64,000 nt of DNA from Segatella copri (GCF_026015625.1 NZ_JAPDVG010000001.1:2249001-2313000); one strand, 5' to 3'; shown: positions 31,625 through 39,943, counted from the stretch's first letter. Numbers and translations: made by a program. The notes: a model not told the origin generated them from the letters alone.

Positions 31625-34360
31625 TTACCATTCAAATATATCTTTACCAAAACGCTCTATTAAATTCAATTTTGTTACTTCATCCAATGAAGTGCAATCT
31701 ACAAACGCACTTTTTTTAATTATCTTAAGACTGTTTGGTATATTTATTTTCTTCAACCTTTTACAGTTTGCAAAAGCTACTTCATCAATTTCTTGCAATC
31801 CTTCAGAAAGAATTACCTCTTCCAACAATATTGAATCTATAAAAGCTTGGTTTTCAATTTTCTTCACATTACTCCCCAATTTTATCTTTTTCAACCTTGA
31901 GCCTCCAAACGTACCTGACTTTATGACAGAGACTCCTTCTGCCTCAAATTCCGTCAGACCAGAACAATAAAATGCACCACAACCTATTTCTTTTATGGCA
32001 TTTGAAAAATTTATATAATTTAAATTAGCACAACTTGTGAAAGCATCATTCCCAATAGTATGACATGTCGCTGGCAATTGAACTTTTCTTATATATTCAT
32101 TGGCTTCAAATGCATACTTTTCTATAATTTCGATTCCTTCCCTCACGTTATATGAAGACATATAGGCTCTATAAGAGATTAATCTTTTATCATCCATTAG
32201 AGCACCAGCATTATATGAAAAATTAGGAGATAGACATATTAATTGCCCATCCCATTTAGAGAAAGGATTGCCTTCCAAAACTTTTACAGAACGAGGAATA
32301 GTTAAGCGTTCCAACATATCGCAGGATTCAAAGGCTCCATCTCCTATTTTTTCCAAAGCATTTGGCAAAAATATTTTTGCCAAATTACGACATTCAACAA
32401 AAGCTCCAGCCTTAATCTCTTTTGTATGAACGTCTATTACATACGAATCCAATGTAAAACTATGGGCATTTAACAAAATTCTTTTATCTGCACTATATTC
32501 AACCCCAAACTCATCAAAAGAGGATTTTTCAAAAAGTTTCGCTAAAATTTCAAATATACGTTCATCATGATGATTCTGCGCCCACAAATAAAACTTTGTC
32601 AACACCTCGTCGTCTATATACACTGCATAGTAACCTTCCTCCATTTCAAATATACTTTTTATATCTGAATATCCACTATCCAAAGCTTTTTCTATCCATA
32701 TTTCAGCTTGCCTATAGTCTATTTGTATGAATTCATTTGTGCAATAAATAAGTCCGAGTAAAGCCTGAGCTCTTCCTACTCCAGACTCAGCAGATTGTTT
32801 TATATAATTATATGCCTTTTTCCTATCTTGCTCCAATAACTTCCCCACAAAATACAATTCCCCCAAAGCTAATTTAGCAGAAGGTACTCCTTTAGAAAAA
32901 GCAGACTTATATAAACACAAAGCCAAATCTATGTTTTTAGCAACACCAATACCATTCATGTAAGCATTTCCTAATTCACACAAAGCCTCACCATATCCTT
33001 GCCTCGCTGCTTTTTCAAACCACATAAAAGCCAAAGATTCAGATTTCGCAATTCCTTTCTGACCTAAAAGATAAGCACGTCCTAAATTATACTGTGCTGC
33101 TACATAACCTAACTCTGCCGATTTTTTCTGCAAAGACAATCCTTTTATAAGGTCTTTATTAACCCCTAAACCTAATTCATATAATATCCCCATAGCATTA
33201 TAAGCTTTAGGATTAGACTTATCCAAAGCAAATTTAATTAATTCAACACCTTTCTGAATATTTTCAGGAACACCACGTCCATAGCAATAACAACTTCCTA
33301 AACCAACCATTGCAAAAAGATTTCCCATATCAGCTAATCGCTTATACGAGTCAAAAACAAAACCTAGATTTATACGGGCATTATACATATTATCTATATC
33401 ACGCAACTCCTCTGTATAATCTACAAATAAATTAATCTGCTCGTTTTGGGTTGAAGTTTTCGGTAGACGAATATCACTAAAAGCTCTATAGTTTATACGC
33501 TTTATACCTTTGGCTTGAAGAAATGATGAGAGAAGCATATTAACTTCTTCATCATTCATCAATTCTTGCAAAGCAGCCAGTACCTTACTCTTACTCAAGT
33601 CACGATAGTCCTCAGCAGAAAAGAGTAATCTATCTGCTGCACCATATTCATCAAGCAACGAAGGGTTCAAAGAAATAGCTTTTAACGACAAGGCGATGCT
33701 TGCCAAAGCAAAGTCATCGATGGTTTCATCAAAATCATCGACGGTTCTCAAAGGATGAGAAAAGTCCTTTGTACCAATTGTCGGAGACTTTTGTCCCTTC
33801 ATGGCAGGAACAAACATACCATCATAATCTACCAAAGTCAGACTTCCATCAGGACGAACCATGATATTGTCTGGCTTAATATCTCCATGAGCAAATGGTT
33901 GAGAACGAAGCCACGCTGCCATTTTACAGAAGCGATAGCAAAGCATAGCCATAGCATAATTGTCTTGATAGTTTTCTGCAATGTAAGTCTCCATCGTTTC
34001 CCCATCAATCCAATCCATCAGAAGAACAGAAAACTCGTCTTCCTCACAACTGCTATCCACGAAGATTTCTTTGTCTAAGTACTTTACAGAAGTAATATAA
34101 GAGGAATCTACGAATTCCAACTCATCAGCAATTTGGCGATAAGCCTCGGCTCTACCTTCTTGCTCTTCAGTAAAGCACTTTAAGGCATAGCACTTTCCTA
34201 TCTGTTCATCTTTCATTTTGAACACGACGGCAAAGGCACCACTGCTACGATATGGTTCACCATGATCATCTAGCACTGGTACTAAATGAGCCAACTCATC
34301 AAGATTGTTACTAGCATCCTGTATGGCTCTAACATATTCTGATATCAAAGGATATTGCAT
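31625..34360 (-). CDS. Ser/Thr protein kinase with Sel1 repeats and LRR_5 domain
   Basis: 911 residues. Residues 1-255 form the kinase module shared with the 29976 gene (YALKCF lysine, HGDIKPDN, DYDG), apparently active. Residues ~335-600 are Sel1-like repeats (LGSCYCYGRGVPENIQKGVE, ALGELYFVGKLLEQDRKKAY). Residues ~650-911 are BspA-type LRR_5 units, more diverged than those in the 25168 kinase. Two repeat scaffolds behind one kinase make a large intracellular receptor-like protein. Own promoter at 34389-34420. It precedes the zinc-ribbon gene, whose long open frame overlaps its end by 7 bp. Confidence 0.9.
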   Translation of the reverse strand: MQYPLISEYVRAIQDASNNLDELAHLVPVLDDHGEPYRSSGAFAVVFKMKDEQIGKCYALKCFTEEQEGRAEAYRQIADELEFVDSSYITSVKYLDKEIFVDSSCEEDEFSVLLMDWIDGETMETYIAENYQDNYAMAMLCYRFCKMAAWLRSQPFAHGDIKPDNIMVRPDGSLTLVDYDGMFVPAMKGQKSPTIGTKDFSHPLRTVDDFDETIDDFALASIALSLKAISLNPSLLDEYGAADRLLFSAEDYRDLSKSKVLAALQELMNDEEVNMLLSSFLQAKGIKRINYRAFSDIRLPKTSTQNEQINLFVDYTEELRDIDNMYNARINLGFVFDSYKRLADMGNLFAMVGLGSCYCYGRGVPENIQKGVELIKFALDKSNPKAYNAMGILYELGLGVNKDLIKGLSLQKKSAELGYVAAQYNLGRAYLLGQKGIAKSESLAFMWFEKAARQGYGEALCELGNAYMNGIGVAKNIDLALCLYKSAFSKGVPSAKLALGELYFVGKLLEQDRKKAYNYIKQSAESGVGRAQALLGLIYCTNEFIQIDYRQAEIWIEKALDSGYSDIKSIFEMEEGYYAVYIDDEVLTKFYLWAQNHHDERIFEILAKLFEKSSFDEFGVEYSADKRILLNAHSFTLDSYVIDVHTKEIKAGAFVECRNLAKIFLPNALEKIGDGAFESCDMLERLTIPRSVKVLEGNPFSKWDGQLICLSPNFSYNAGALMDDKRLISYRAYMSSYNVREGIEIIEKYAFEANEYIRKVQLPATCHTIGNDAFTSCANLNYINFSNAIKEIGCGAFYCSGLTEFEAEGVSVIKSGTFGGSRLKKIKLGSNVKKIENQAFIDSILLEEVILSEGLQEIDEVAFANCKRLKKINIPNSLKIIKKSAFVDCTSLDEVTKLNLIERFGKDIFEW

Positions 34361-34388
34361 TGACTTTTCCTGTTAATTGTTTTGCCCT

Positions 34389-34420
34389 CAAAGGTACAAA
34401 AGACTTGCGATACTACCAAA
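34389..34420 (-). promoter_or_regulatory. Promoter of the Sel1/LRR kinase gene
   Basis: Minus strand TACCTTTG (34396-34389), 20-nt spacer, TTTG (34420-34417). Leader ~25 nt. Confidence 0.75.
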
Positions 34421-34457
34421 CCATTAGCTATTTTTTCACCTAATTTAATATAGAGTG

Positions 34458-35018
34458 CTATTTTGTACCATCCAATACTTCTTTATCCATTTCATCAAGA
34501 ACCTGAGAGTAACATTGCTTGGTTCTGAAAAAATCATCAAGAGTCGCAGCAAGATAGGCTTTTGCATTTGGAATATTGCGTATTAGCAAACATTGCAACT
34601 TAGACAGAATATAATAAGTCTTTTCTTCCTTATACAGAATATACAAGACTGTATTATGCACTAAATGATTAGTACGATTAACAGCCTTTTTCATATTCTC
34701 TACATCTTGGAGATTCTCCGAATCCACCATATCCCAATGAAGGTCCCAAATTGTAATAAAGGCTGATTCGTTTGATGCCTCTATCATAAACTTCTCATTT
34801 TGATACGTGAAGTAAATGTCATCGTGCTCTATACGAACTTCACAATTAAGCTGGCGAAGCAACTCAAGGCACAAGTCTCTAGTACCAATACTCTCATTGC
34901 TATCATTAGATGGCGAGATAGAACTAACGATTTCATCCATCTCTTTTTCTGCTCTTTTCTGGCGGATGTAATACATCAAACTTATGCCAATCAATACTGA
35001 AATAATTGGTAACATCAT
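34458..35018 (-). CDS. Membrane-anchored YbjN-like protein
   Basis: 186 residues. N-terminal transmembrane helix (LPIISVLIGISLMYYI) then a short linker and a ~130-residue domain (LCLELLRQLNCEVRIEHDDI, YFTYQNEKFMIEASNESAFI, VNRTNHLVHNTVLYILYKEE) with the beta-rich pattern and N-x-x-N helix of YbjN/secretion-chaperone-like folds. It is oriented with the kinase genes, but an ~100-bp gap with a kinase promoter separates them. Possible adaptor or input protein of the cluster; inference. Confidence 0.65.
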   Translation of the reverse strand: MMLPIISVLIGISLMYYIRQKRAEKEMDEIVSSISPSNDSNESIGTRDLCLELLRQLNCEVRIEHDDIYFTYQNEKFMIEASNESAFITIWDLHWDMVDSENLQDVENMKKAVNRTNHLVHNTVLYILYKEEKTYYILSKLQCLLIRNIPNAKAYLAATLDDFFRTKQCYSQVLDEMDKEVLDGTK

Positions 35019-35107
35019 AATTATAATCTTTTTAAATTAATACTTTATGAGATGGCAAAGTTAGTTCTTTTTTTGCAAACAGATGTACAAACTCGGGAAA
35101 TACTTAC

Positions 35108-35126
35108 CTCCACAAGCCTTGTGGAG
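35108..35126. repeat. Dyad in a divergent promoter region
   Basis: CTCCACAAG (35108-35116), one base, CTTGTGGAG (35118-35126): perfect arms. It lies between the minus-strand YbjN-like gene and the plus-strand promoter at 35135, so it could be a shared operator. Confidence 0.6.
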
Positions 35127-35134
35127 CCTAAACA

Positions 35135-35166
35135 TTTGCAGCATCTACCACCATTTATTATTTTTG
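35135..35166 (+). promoter_or_regulatory. Promoter of two small membrane-protein genes
   Basis: TTTG (35135-35138), 20-nt spacer, TATTTTTG (35159-35166). Start codon 32 bp downstream at 35198. Confidence 0.75.
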
Positions 35167-35197
35167 CAGCCAAAATAACAATAAAAATAATAGGAAT

Positions 35198-35383
35198 ATG
35201 GAAAGACTTTTTTTTTTCGTGATTGCCGTTGCGTTAGCATTCGGCGTTGGTTGCCTGGGAAGAAACAGAAAGATTGGTTTCGGATGGGCTTTTGGTATCT
35301 CACTCATCAATGTGGTGATTGGTCTCATTGTCGTATTATGCTCTAAGAAGAAAACGCCAAATGAGCTTGAAAAGAAGAACTAA
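35198..35383 (+). CDS. Small membrane protein
   Basis: 61 residues, two hydrophobic helices (LFFFVIAVALAFGVGCLG and WAFGISLINVVIGLIVVLC) separated by a short basic, Gly-rich turn, with a charged tail (KKKTPNELEKKN). Resembles the small two-helix proteins found with superinfection-immunity or phospholipid-associated families, but no firm match. Its end overlaps the start of the next small gene. Confidence 0.65.
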   Translation: MERLFFFVIAVALAFGVGCLGRNRKIGFGWAFGISLINVVIGLIVVLCSKKKTPNELEKKN

Positions 35384-35522
35384 GTTGAAGATTTGGGGAT
35401 GGGCATGTATTCTGATTGGAGTAATTGGCTTTATCAGTATCATTATGCGTGGCAACCCAAACCTCGGACCGAGCGTTTGGGTTGCCATAGGAGTTTATTT
35501 GTTATACAGGAAGAATACCTAA
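35361..35522 (+). CDS. Small membrane protein overlapping the previous gene
   Basis: 53 residues from ATG 35361 (MSLKRRTKLKIWGWAC), overlapping the preceding gene by 23 bp in another frame, a sign of translational coupling. Two hydrophobic stretches (CILIGVIGFISIIM and PSVWVAIGVYLLY). No family recognised. Confidence 0.5.
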   Translation: MSLKRRTKLKIWGWACILIGVIGFISIIMRGNPNLGPSVWVAIGVYLLYRKNT

Positions 35523-35528
35523 GAAAAT

Positions 35529-36578
35529 TCACTTCCACTCCACAAGCTTTCTATCCAATGGTATCTTCTTGGGTTCGCCACGATTGCCATCAATGAAATA
35601 ACTCCCGGCTAGACTTTCATCAAACTGGAGAGTGAAGGCTTGGCGGATACGGGCACATTTCTCATTGATAGAATTAGACAATGGGTTCGTCAGGGCTTCG
35701 ATGCTCTGGCGAATCTTCTCTTCTGAAAGATGTGCCCCGTTGTTGTTCGATTTCTTGCGAATATCCACATAGATATCATATAGCTCATCCCTATAATCCG
35801 ACAGACATTTGAAAAGGATTCCCTCCTCATGACGCAAAAAGAGAATATACACCGCCTTTACCAATGGCTCCATCTTGATAGTCATATCATGATAGTCGGG
35901 CAGTATGATATCGTAATTCTCTGTGATAACCATTCTACTCAGGTTCTTGGGTGGAAAGAGATACTGCTTCAGCACCCAATCGCTTACCCCACCAAGGCGT
36001 AAGTCCTGTACCTGTCGGTACACCTCCTTCATCTTCTGCCTGATATCATAGCTGAATGTTTCATCTGCCGGAATCGGTGTCGGATCAAATATACTGTATG
36101 GAAAATCATCGACAGAACTGAACATCACTTTGCAATCCGGCAACTTATCATACGCAGCCTGCATCAATGGCATAAAATCCTCATCTTCCTCTATAGACAA
36201 AGAATAGGAATTGACATAATATATGCCATCCTCCTCATGGTCTAGCTGTAAGATGCTAGGATGTAATTTCTCCTTATTCTTTTCTTCTACCAATTGCGAC
36301 AACAGCAAATCGGAAGGAACAGAGATGTTCAAATCCTCTTTATCCATCGCAGGATAGCTATAGAGAGCAGTCTTCTTGATATGAGGACCTAGAAATGGAA
36401 AATAATTAAAATGGATTGACTTGCCGATAAACAAGTTGTTGATATCCACGAGATGGTTAATGATGGAAAGGTTCAACTTTTCATCATACCCATTCTCTAC
36501 AAAGAATACCTCGCCACGTAGGCATGTTGGGAAGTCACGAAACTTCAATACCTTTTTTCTTCCAATCTTTCCGGTCAT
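35529..36578 (-). CDS. Protein of unknown function, 349 aa
   Basis: Soluble, no signal peptide. Recognisable stretches: FPTCLRGEVFFVENGYD, ISVPSDLLLSQLV, VKAVYILFLRHEEGILFKCL, DELYDIYVDIRKKSN, ending INEKCARIRQAFTLQF and GSYFIDGNRGEPKKIPLDRK. The section around LRHEEGI resembles conserved Bacteroidota hypotheticals found near accessory genes. No catalytic motif identified. A clear promoter lies at 36732-36762, giving a ~150-nt leader that contains a hairpin and the 28-bp repeat. Confidence 0.7.
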   Translation of the reverse strand: MTGKIGRKKVLKFRDFPTCLRGEVFFVENGYDEKLNLSIINHLVDINNLFIGKSIHFNYFPFLGPHIKKTALYSYPAMDKEDLNISVPSDLLLSQLVEEKNKEKLHPSILQLDHEEDGIYYVNSYSLSIEEDEDFMPLMQAAYDKLPDCKVMFSSVDDFPYSIFDPTPIPADETFSYDIRQKMKEVYRQVQDLRLGGVSDWVLKQYLFPPKNLSRMVITENYDIILPDYHDMTIKMEPLVKAVYILFLRHEEGILFKCLSDYRDELYDIYVDIRKKSNNNGAHLSEEKIRQSIEALTNPLSNSINEKCARIRQAFTLQFDESLAGSYFIDGNRGEPKKIPLDRKLVEWK

Positions 36579-36579
36579 T

Positions 36580-36607
36580 GCTTACCTATTATTACATGGT
36601 TGAGTAC
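36580..36607. repeat. 28-bp repeat, copy 2 of 2
   Basis: Same as 23326-23353 with one mismatch. Begins 2 bp upstream of the ATG of the minus-strand gene, so it forms the end of its leader. Confidence 0.8.
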
Positions 36608-36680
36608 AAATTTGTCAATATCAGAGCTATCTTCTTCTGCATTTATCGAATAGTTAAACACTGAACATGGCAAAAAAAAG

Positions 36681-36722
36681 ACTCACCCTGAGCGCGCTAT
36701 TCTAAAGGGAAGCGGGGTGAGT
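36681..36722 (-). promoter_or_regulatory. Leader hairpin of the 349-aa gene
   Basis: ACTCACCC (36681-36688) and GGGTGAGT (36715-36722) enclose a 26-nt loop with GCGCGC. It sits directly after the transcription start expected from the promoter at 36732-36762, so it would be the first structure in the RNA. Possible mRNA stabiliser or attenuator. Confidence 0.5.
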
Positions 36723-36731
36723 ATGTTGCTG

Positions 36732-36762
36732 CAAAGGTACACATGTTATTCGAAACAACAAA
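36732..36762 (-). promoter_or_regulatory. Promoter of the 349-aa gene
   Basis: Minus strand TACCTTTG (36739-36732), 19-nt spacer, TTTG (36762-36759). Confidence 0.75.
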
Positions 36763-36930
36763 ACTTTTAGCGAAAAAGTTTCGAAAAAAGTTGTGTGATG
36801 GGGAATTATAATAAAAAGGAGGGGTATCAGCAGCACATGATTCTTCCAACAAAAGGGATGAGGCTAGGATGAAGTTTAGAAGGAAGTACGCAAGCGATAA
36901 AGGACCAACAATTACACGCACGTATGAATC

Positions 36931-37080
36931 TTTTTTCTCGAAAAAAGTATCAAAGTCTCATTATTGGGTATAAAATAAGACTTATTTCTTTAATACACAA
37001 TACTTTATCACGAATGAGACTTCTCTGAAAATGAAGGGAGAAGTATCATCGAAGTATCATAAATTAGCGAGAAGTATCAT
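36931..37080 (+). repeat. Left boundary and iterons of the VirE cassette
   Basis: The outer 32 bp (36931-36962) are an inverted copy (28/32) of 39912-39943. Iteron ATGAKACTTY (either strand) occurs at 36952-36961, 37014-37023, 37040-37049, 37051-37060 and 37071-37080, with a near match at 36944. The gap 36763-37204 is otherwise AT-rich with no gene. Confidence 0.85.
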
Positions 37081-37204
37081 GATTTCTTGCTTGCATCGAA
37101 AAAAAATGCTTTATGAAGTGATAATAATAGCATTTATAAGGCAATAAACAGGATGTTTTTGCGTTTAGTAAAACAGAATGTTTTATTCTTAAAACTTAAG
37201 AAAC

Positions 37205-37660
37205 ATGGATGAAAAGGAATTACTGAAAAAGGCTTTTGAGTACGGAAACGTACCTAGCAACATCACCTACTGTTTCACCGAACCATGTCCGATGAAAAAC
37301 AAATGTATCCACTATCTATCCGGTCTCTACAAAAACGAGAAGACTGATAGAGGGGATGCCATCTTCCCAAATGCCCTGAAAAACGGGAATTGCAAGTACT
37401 TCGCTCCGCTGCGTGTCGTGAAAATGGCATGGGGATTCGACAAACTCTTTGCCGAAATGAAAGTGAAAGACGCTCCTGCTCTGCGCACCGAAATGAGAGA
37501 CTACCTCGGCAGCAAAGGACAATACTACCGATATAAACTGGGACAACTGAAACTCCTGCCGGAACAACAGGTATATATCAAACAGCTCTTCGACAGATAC
37601 GGATATAAAGATGTTGAATTCGACCATTTCTCAGAAGAGATTGATTTCACTAAAAGCTAA
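37205..37660 (+). CDS. DUF6078-like protein
   Basis: 151 residues, soluble. N-terminal half with four cysteines (TYCFTEPCPMKNKCIHYLSG ... NGNCKYFAPLR), likely a zinc site; C-terminal half helical (LRTEMRDYLGSKGQYYRYKL, LLPEQQVYIKQLFDRYGY). Matches the Bacteroidota family I know as DUF6078, often encoded next to VirE-type proteins, as here. Probably a DNA-binding or replication accessory protein of the cassette; function not known. Confidence 0.78.
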   Translation: MDEKELLKKAFEYGNVPSNITYCFTEPCPMKNKCIHYLSGLYKNEKTDRGDAIFPNALKNGNCKYFAPLRVVKMAWGFDKLFAEMKVKDAPALRTEMRDYLGSKGQYYRYKLGQLKLLPEQQVYIKQLFDRYGYKDVEFDHFSEEIDFTKS

Positions 37661-37715
37661 TCTTTTTCTCTGCCCTCCAGATGTTCCAGCCATGCCATTT
37701 AAGCGGTCCCACAGA

Positions 37716-37777
37716 GAACACGTGACGGGCTACCGGTGAACACGTGACGGGCTACGAGAGAACAAGTGACGGGCAGT
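37716..37777 (+). repeat. 22-bp tandem repeats
   Basis: GAACACGTGACGGGCTAC at 37716 and 37738 and a variant GAACAAGTGACGGGC at 37760: exact 22-bp period. CACGTG is palindromic. A short hairpin GGGCAGTCATTGCCC follows at 37772-37786. Confidence 0.8.
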
Positions 37778-37841
37778 CATTGCCCGTACAACGGGAAACG
37801 AGTGCCCAATTTGCCAACCAAACTTTGGGCAACGCTGATAA

Positions 37842-37885
37842 GAGTTTATAGTTTATAGTTAACAGTTTATAGTTAATAGTTAACA
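37842..37885 (+). repeat. GTTTATAGTTAA simple repeats
   Basis: About five units of AGTTTATAGTTAAC/ATAGTTAAC between the 22-bp repeats and the VirE gene. Low-complexity tract, function unclear. Confidence 0.6.
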
Positions 37886-37911
37886 AACAAACATCCTAAT
37901 CAATATATTCA

Positions 37912-39798
37912 ATGAAAGTAACTATCGTTCATACAAACAACAAGAAGCAGCTCCTCGTCAGCACAAAGACGATGGAGAAGTTGCTGCAACGTATCGCAAA
38001 AGATGACAGCAGACTTACTGTTACCCATTTCCGCGAATACGTGACCTATATGGAAAGCGGCTACGAATATTACAAGGATATGCCAACATGGATGCACATC
38101 TACCCCGCTGCTGAATTCGCCAAAGACGAAAACAACAACCTGAAGATGAAGGCGTGCAACGGTATCCTGCTGCTGAAATTCGGAAACATCACGGATGCGG
38201 ACGGCGTGGAGGGCGTGAAGCGCTCAGTTGCCATGCTGCCTTCTACCTTTGCTGCGCTGGAAGGTGCTGATGGTAAGTCGGTTATCGTATTGGTGAAATT
38301 CAGCAATGAAGATGACTTGCTGCCTACTGAGGAGGCGGATGCCGAACGACTGTACCGCATCGCTTACCAGCAAATTCTGCCTGTATATCAGGCGATTGCC
38401 AAGGCTTCGGTGCTCACAGACGGGCCGAAACCTTCTATAGAAGCGGGCTCAAACCTGTCTTTTGAGCCTTCGATGCACAACAGTTTTATGATGACGCTCG
38501 ATGCGAAACCTTATTTCAACAGTAAGGCGGTAGCGATGAAAATTGACAGCAACATGCACCCTCAGAACCAGGCTTTCAACACGGAAGATAATCAGCAGAT
38601 GATTCCTGGTTCCGATACTTCGGAAGAAGAAAAGAAAGTTGACAAGAACAGCGTTCGCGAGAATATCGTGAGCATGATGCAGCTGCTGAAAAGTAAATAT
38701 AACTTCAGATACAACACGGTGATGAAATTCGTGGAATACATGCCGAAGGAGAAGGGTTGGTATGGTTTCCAGCCCGTAGATCCGAGAGTGCAGAAACGCA
38801 TGACGCTGGAGGTGCAGCTCGCTGATATCCGAGTGAGCATCAAGGATGTCAGGAATTTTCTGGAGTCTGATTACATCAAGAATTATAATCCGATAGATGA
38901 ATATCTCTTCCAATGCTACGACAAATGGGACGGGAAGGACCATATACGTGCCTTGGCTCGTACGGTTCCTACCAACAATCCTTACTGGGCAGACTGGTTC
39001 TACACCTGGTTTCTGGGCATGGTTGACCAGTGGCGCGGCTTTACCCATCGCCAGTATGGCAACTCAGTGGCTCCACTTCTCATTTCCAAGCAGGGTTACA
39101 ACAAGAGTACTTTCTGTCGCCGGCTGTTACCACCGGAGCTGCAATGGGGATATAGCGATAATCTGATTCTGTCAGAAAAACGTCAGGTTTATCAGGCGAT
39201 GGCGCAGTTTATGGTCATCAATCTCGATGAGTTCAACCAGATTTCGCCACAGGTGCAGCAGGGATTTCTGAAGAACCTCATCCAGTTGCCTACGCTGAAA
39301 TACAAGCCTCCGTATGGCAGTCATGTCATGGAATTTCCTCGTCTCGCCTCGTTCATCGCCACGAGCAACATGACGGATATTCTCACCGACCCATCCGGCA
39401 ACAGAAGGTTCATCGGTGTGGAACTGACGGGACCGATCGATGTGAGTGTGCGTCCGAACTATCAGCAACTTTTCGCCCAGGCGCTGACCGCCCTGCACAA
39501 TGGCGAGAAGAGTTATTTTGATACGGAACAGGTGAAGTTGATCATGAAGAACAACTGCCAATTTGAGGTGGCTGAGCCGATAGACCAGTATTTCCAGCTT
39601 TATTTTGATTTGGTTGAGAATGAGAAAGAGGGTGAATATCTGACTGCCGCCGAGATTTTCGACTATCTGAAAAAGCAGATAGGTTCATCGCTCAAGGTGA
39701 ACAGTTTGATGGGATTCGGCAGAAAACTGGCGAATATGAGTGAGTTAAAACATAAGAGATTTGCAGATGGAATGAAGTATCTTGTAAAGAAAAAGTGA
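37912..39798 (+). CDS. VirE family protein with BT4734-type N-terminal domain (helicase/primase-like)
   Basis: 628 residues. Residues 1-~180 fit the BT4734/VirE N-terminal domain (MKACNGILLLKFGNI, GKSVIVLVKF). Residues ~250-600 are the VirE (virulence-associated E) P-loop domain: LFQCYDKWDGKDHIRALA, P-loop SKQGYNKSTFCRRLL, FMVINLDEFNQI (Walker B), FIATSNMTDILTDPSGNRRF (sensor and arginine finger). Relatives serve as replication helicases of phage satellites and islands. It is flanked by inverted boundaries and iterons, consistent with origin sites; replication activity is inference. Ends in a 15-bp-stem hairpin built from two iterons. Confidence 0.88.
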   Translation: MKVTIVHTNNKKQLLVSTKTMEKLLQRIAKDDSRLTVTHFREYVTYMESGYEYYKDMPTWMHIYPAAEFAKDENNNLKMKACNGILLLKFGNITDADGVEGVKRSVAMLPSTFAALEGADGKSVIVLVKFSNEDDLLPTEEADAERLYRIAYQQILPVYQAIAKASVLTDGPKPSIEAGSNLSFEPSMHNSFMMTLDAKPYFNSKAVAMKIDSNMHPQNQAFNTEDNQQMIPGSDTSEEEKKVDKNSVRENIVSMMQLLKSKYNFRYNTVMKFVEYMPKEKGWYGFQPVDPRVQKRMTLEVQLADIRVSIKDVRNFLESDYIKNYNPIDEYLFQCYDKWDGKDHIRALARTVPTNNPYWADWFYTWFLGMVDQWRGFTHRQYGNSVAPLLISKQGYNKSTFCRRLLPPELQWGYSDNLILSEKRQVYQAMAQFMVINLDEFNQISPQVQQGFLKNLIQLPTLKYKPPYGSHVMEFPRLASFIATSNMTDILTDPSGNRRFIGVELTGPIDVSVRPNYQQLFAQALTALHNGEKSYFDTEQVKLIMKNNCQFEVAEPIDQYFQLYFDLVENEKEGEYLTAAEIFDYLKKQIGSSLKVNSLMGFGRKLANMSELKHKRFADGMKYLVKKK

Positions 39799-39802
39799 AT
39801 TA

Positions 39803-39943
39803 ATGATACTTCTATGAGACTTTAATGAGACTTCTCGGCGCCAAAGCCGAGAAGTCTCATTTTCTTTATCTTATTATCTATCAAGTCTTTAAGCCGATAT
39901 TTTCAATAGAAAATGAGACTTTGAGACTTTTTTCTCAAAAAAA
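39803..39943 (+). repeat. Right boundary and iterons of the VirE cassette
   Basis: Iterons ATGAKACTTY at 39803-39812, 39814-39823, 39825-39834, 39851-39860 (inverted) and 39913-39922, plus a near match at 39921-39930. The 32 bp 39912-39943 mirror 36931-36962. Confidence 0.85.
39825..39860 (+). terminator. Long hairpin after the VirE gene
   Basis: 15-bp perfect arms ATGAGACTTCTCGGC and GCCGAGAAGTCTCAT around GCCAAA, then TTTTCTTTATC. Two iterons form the stem, so it may act both as terminator and as protein-binding site. Confidence 0.75.
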
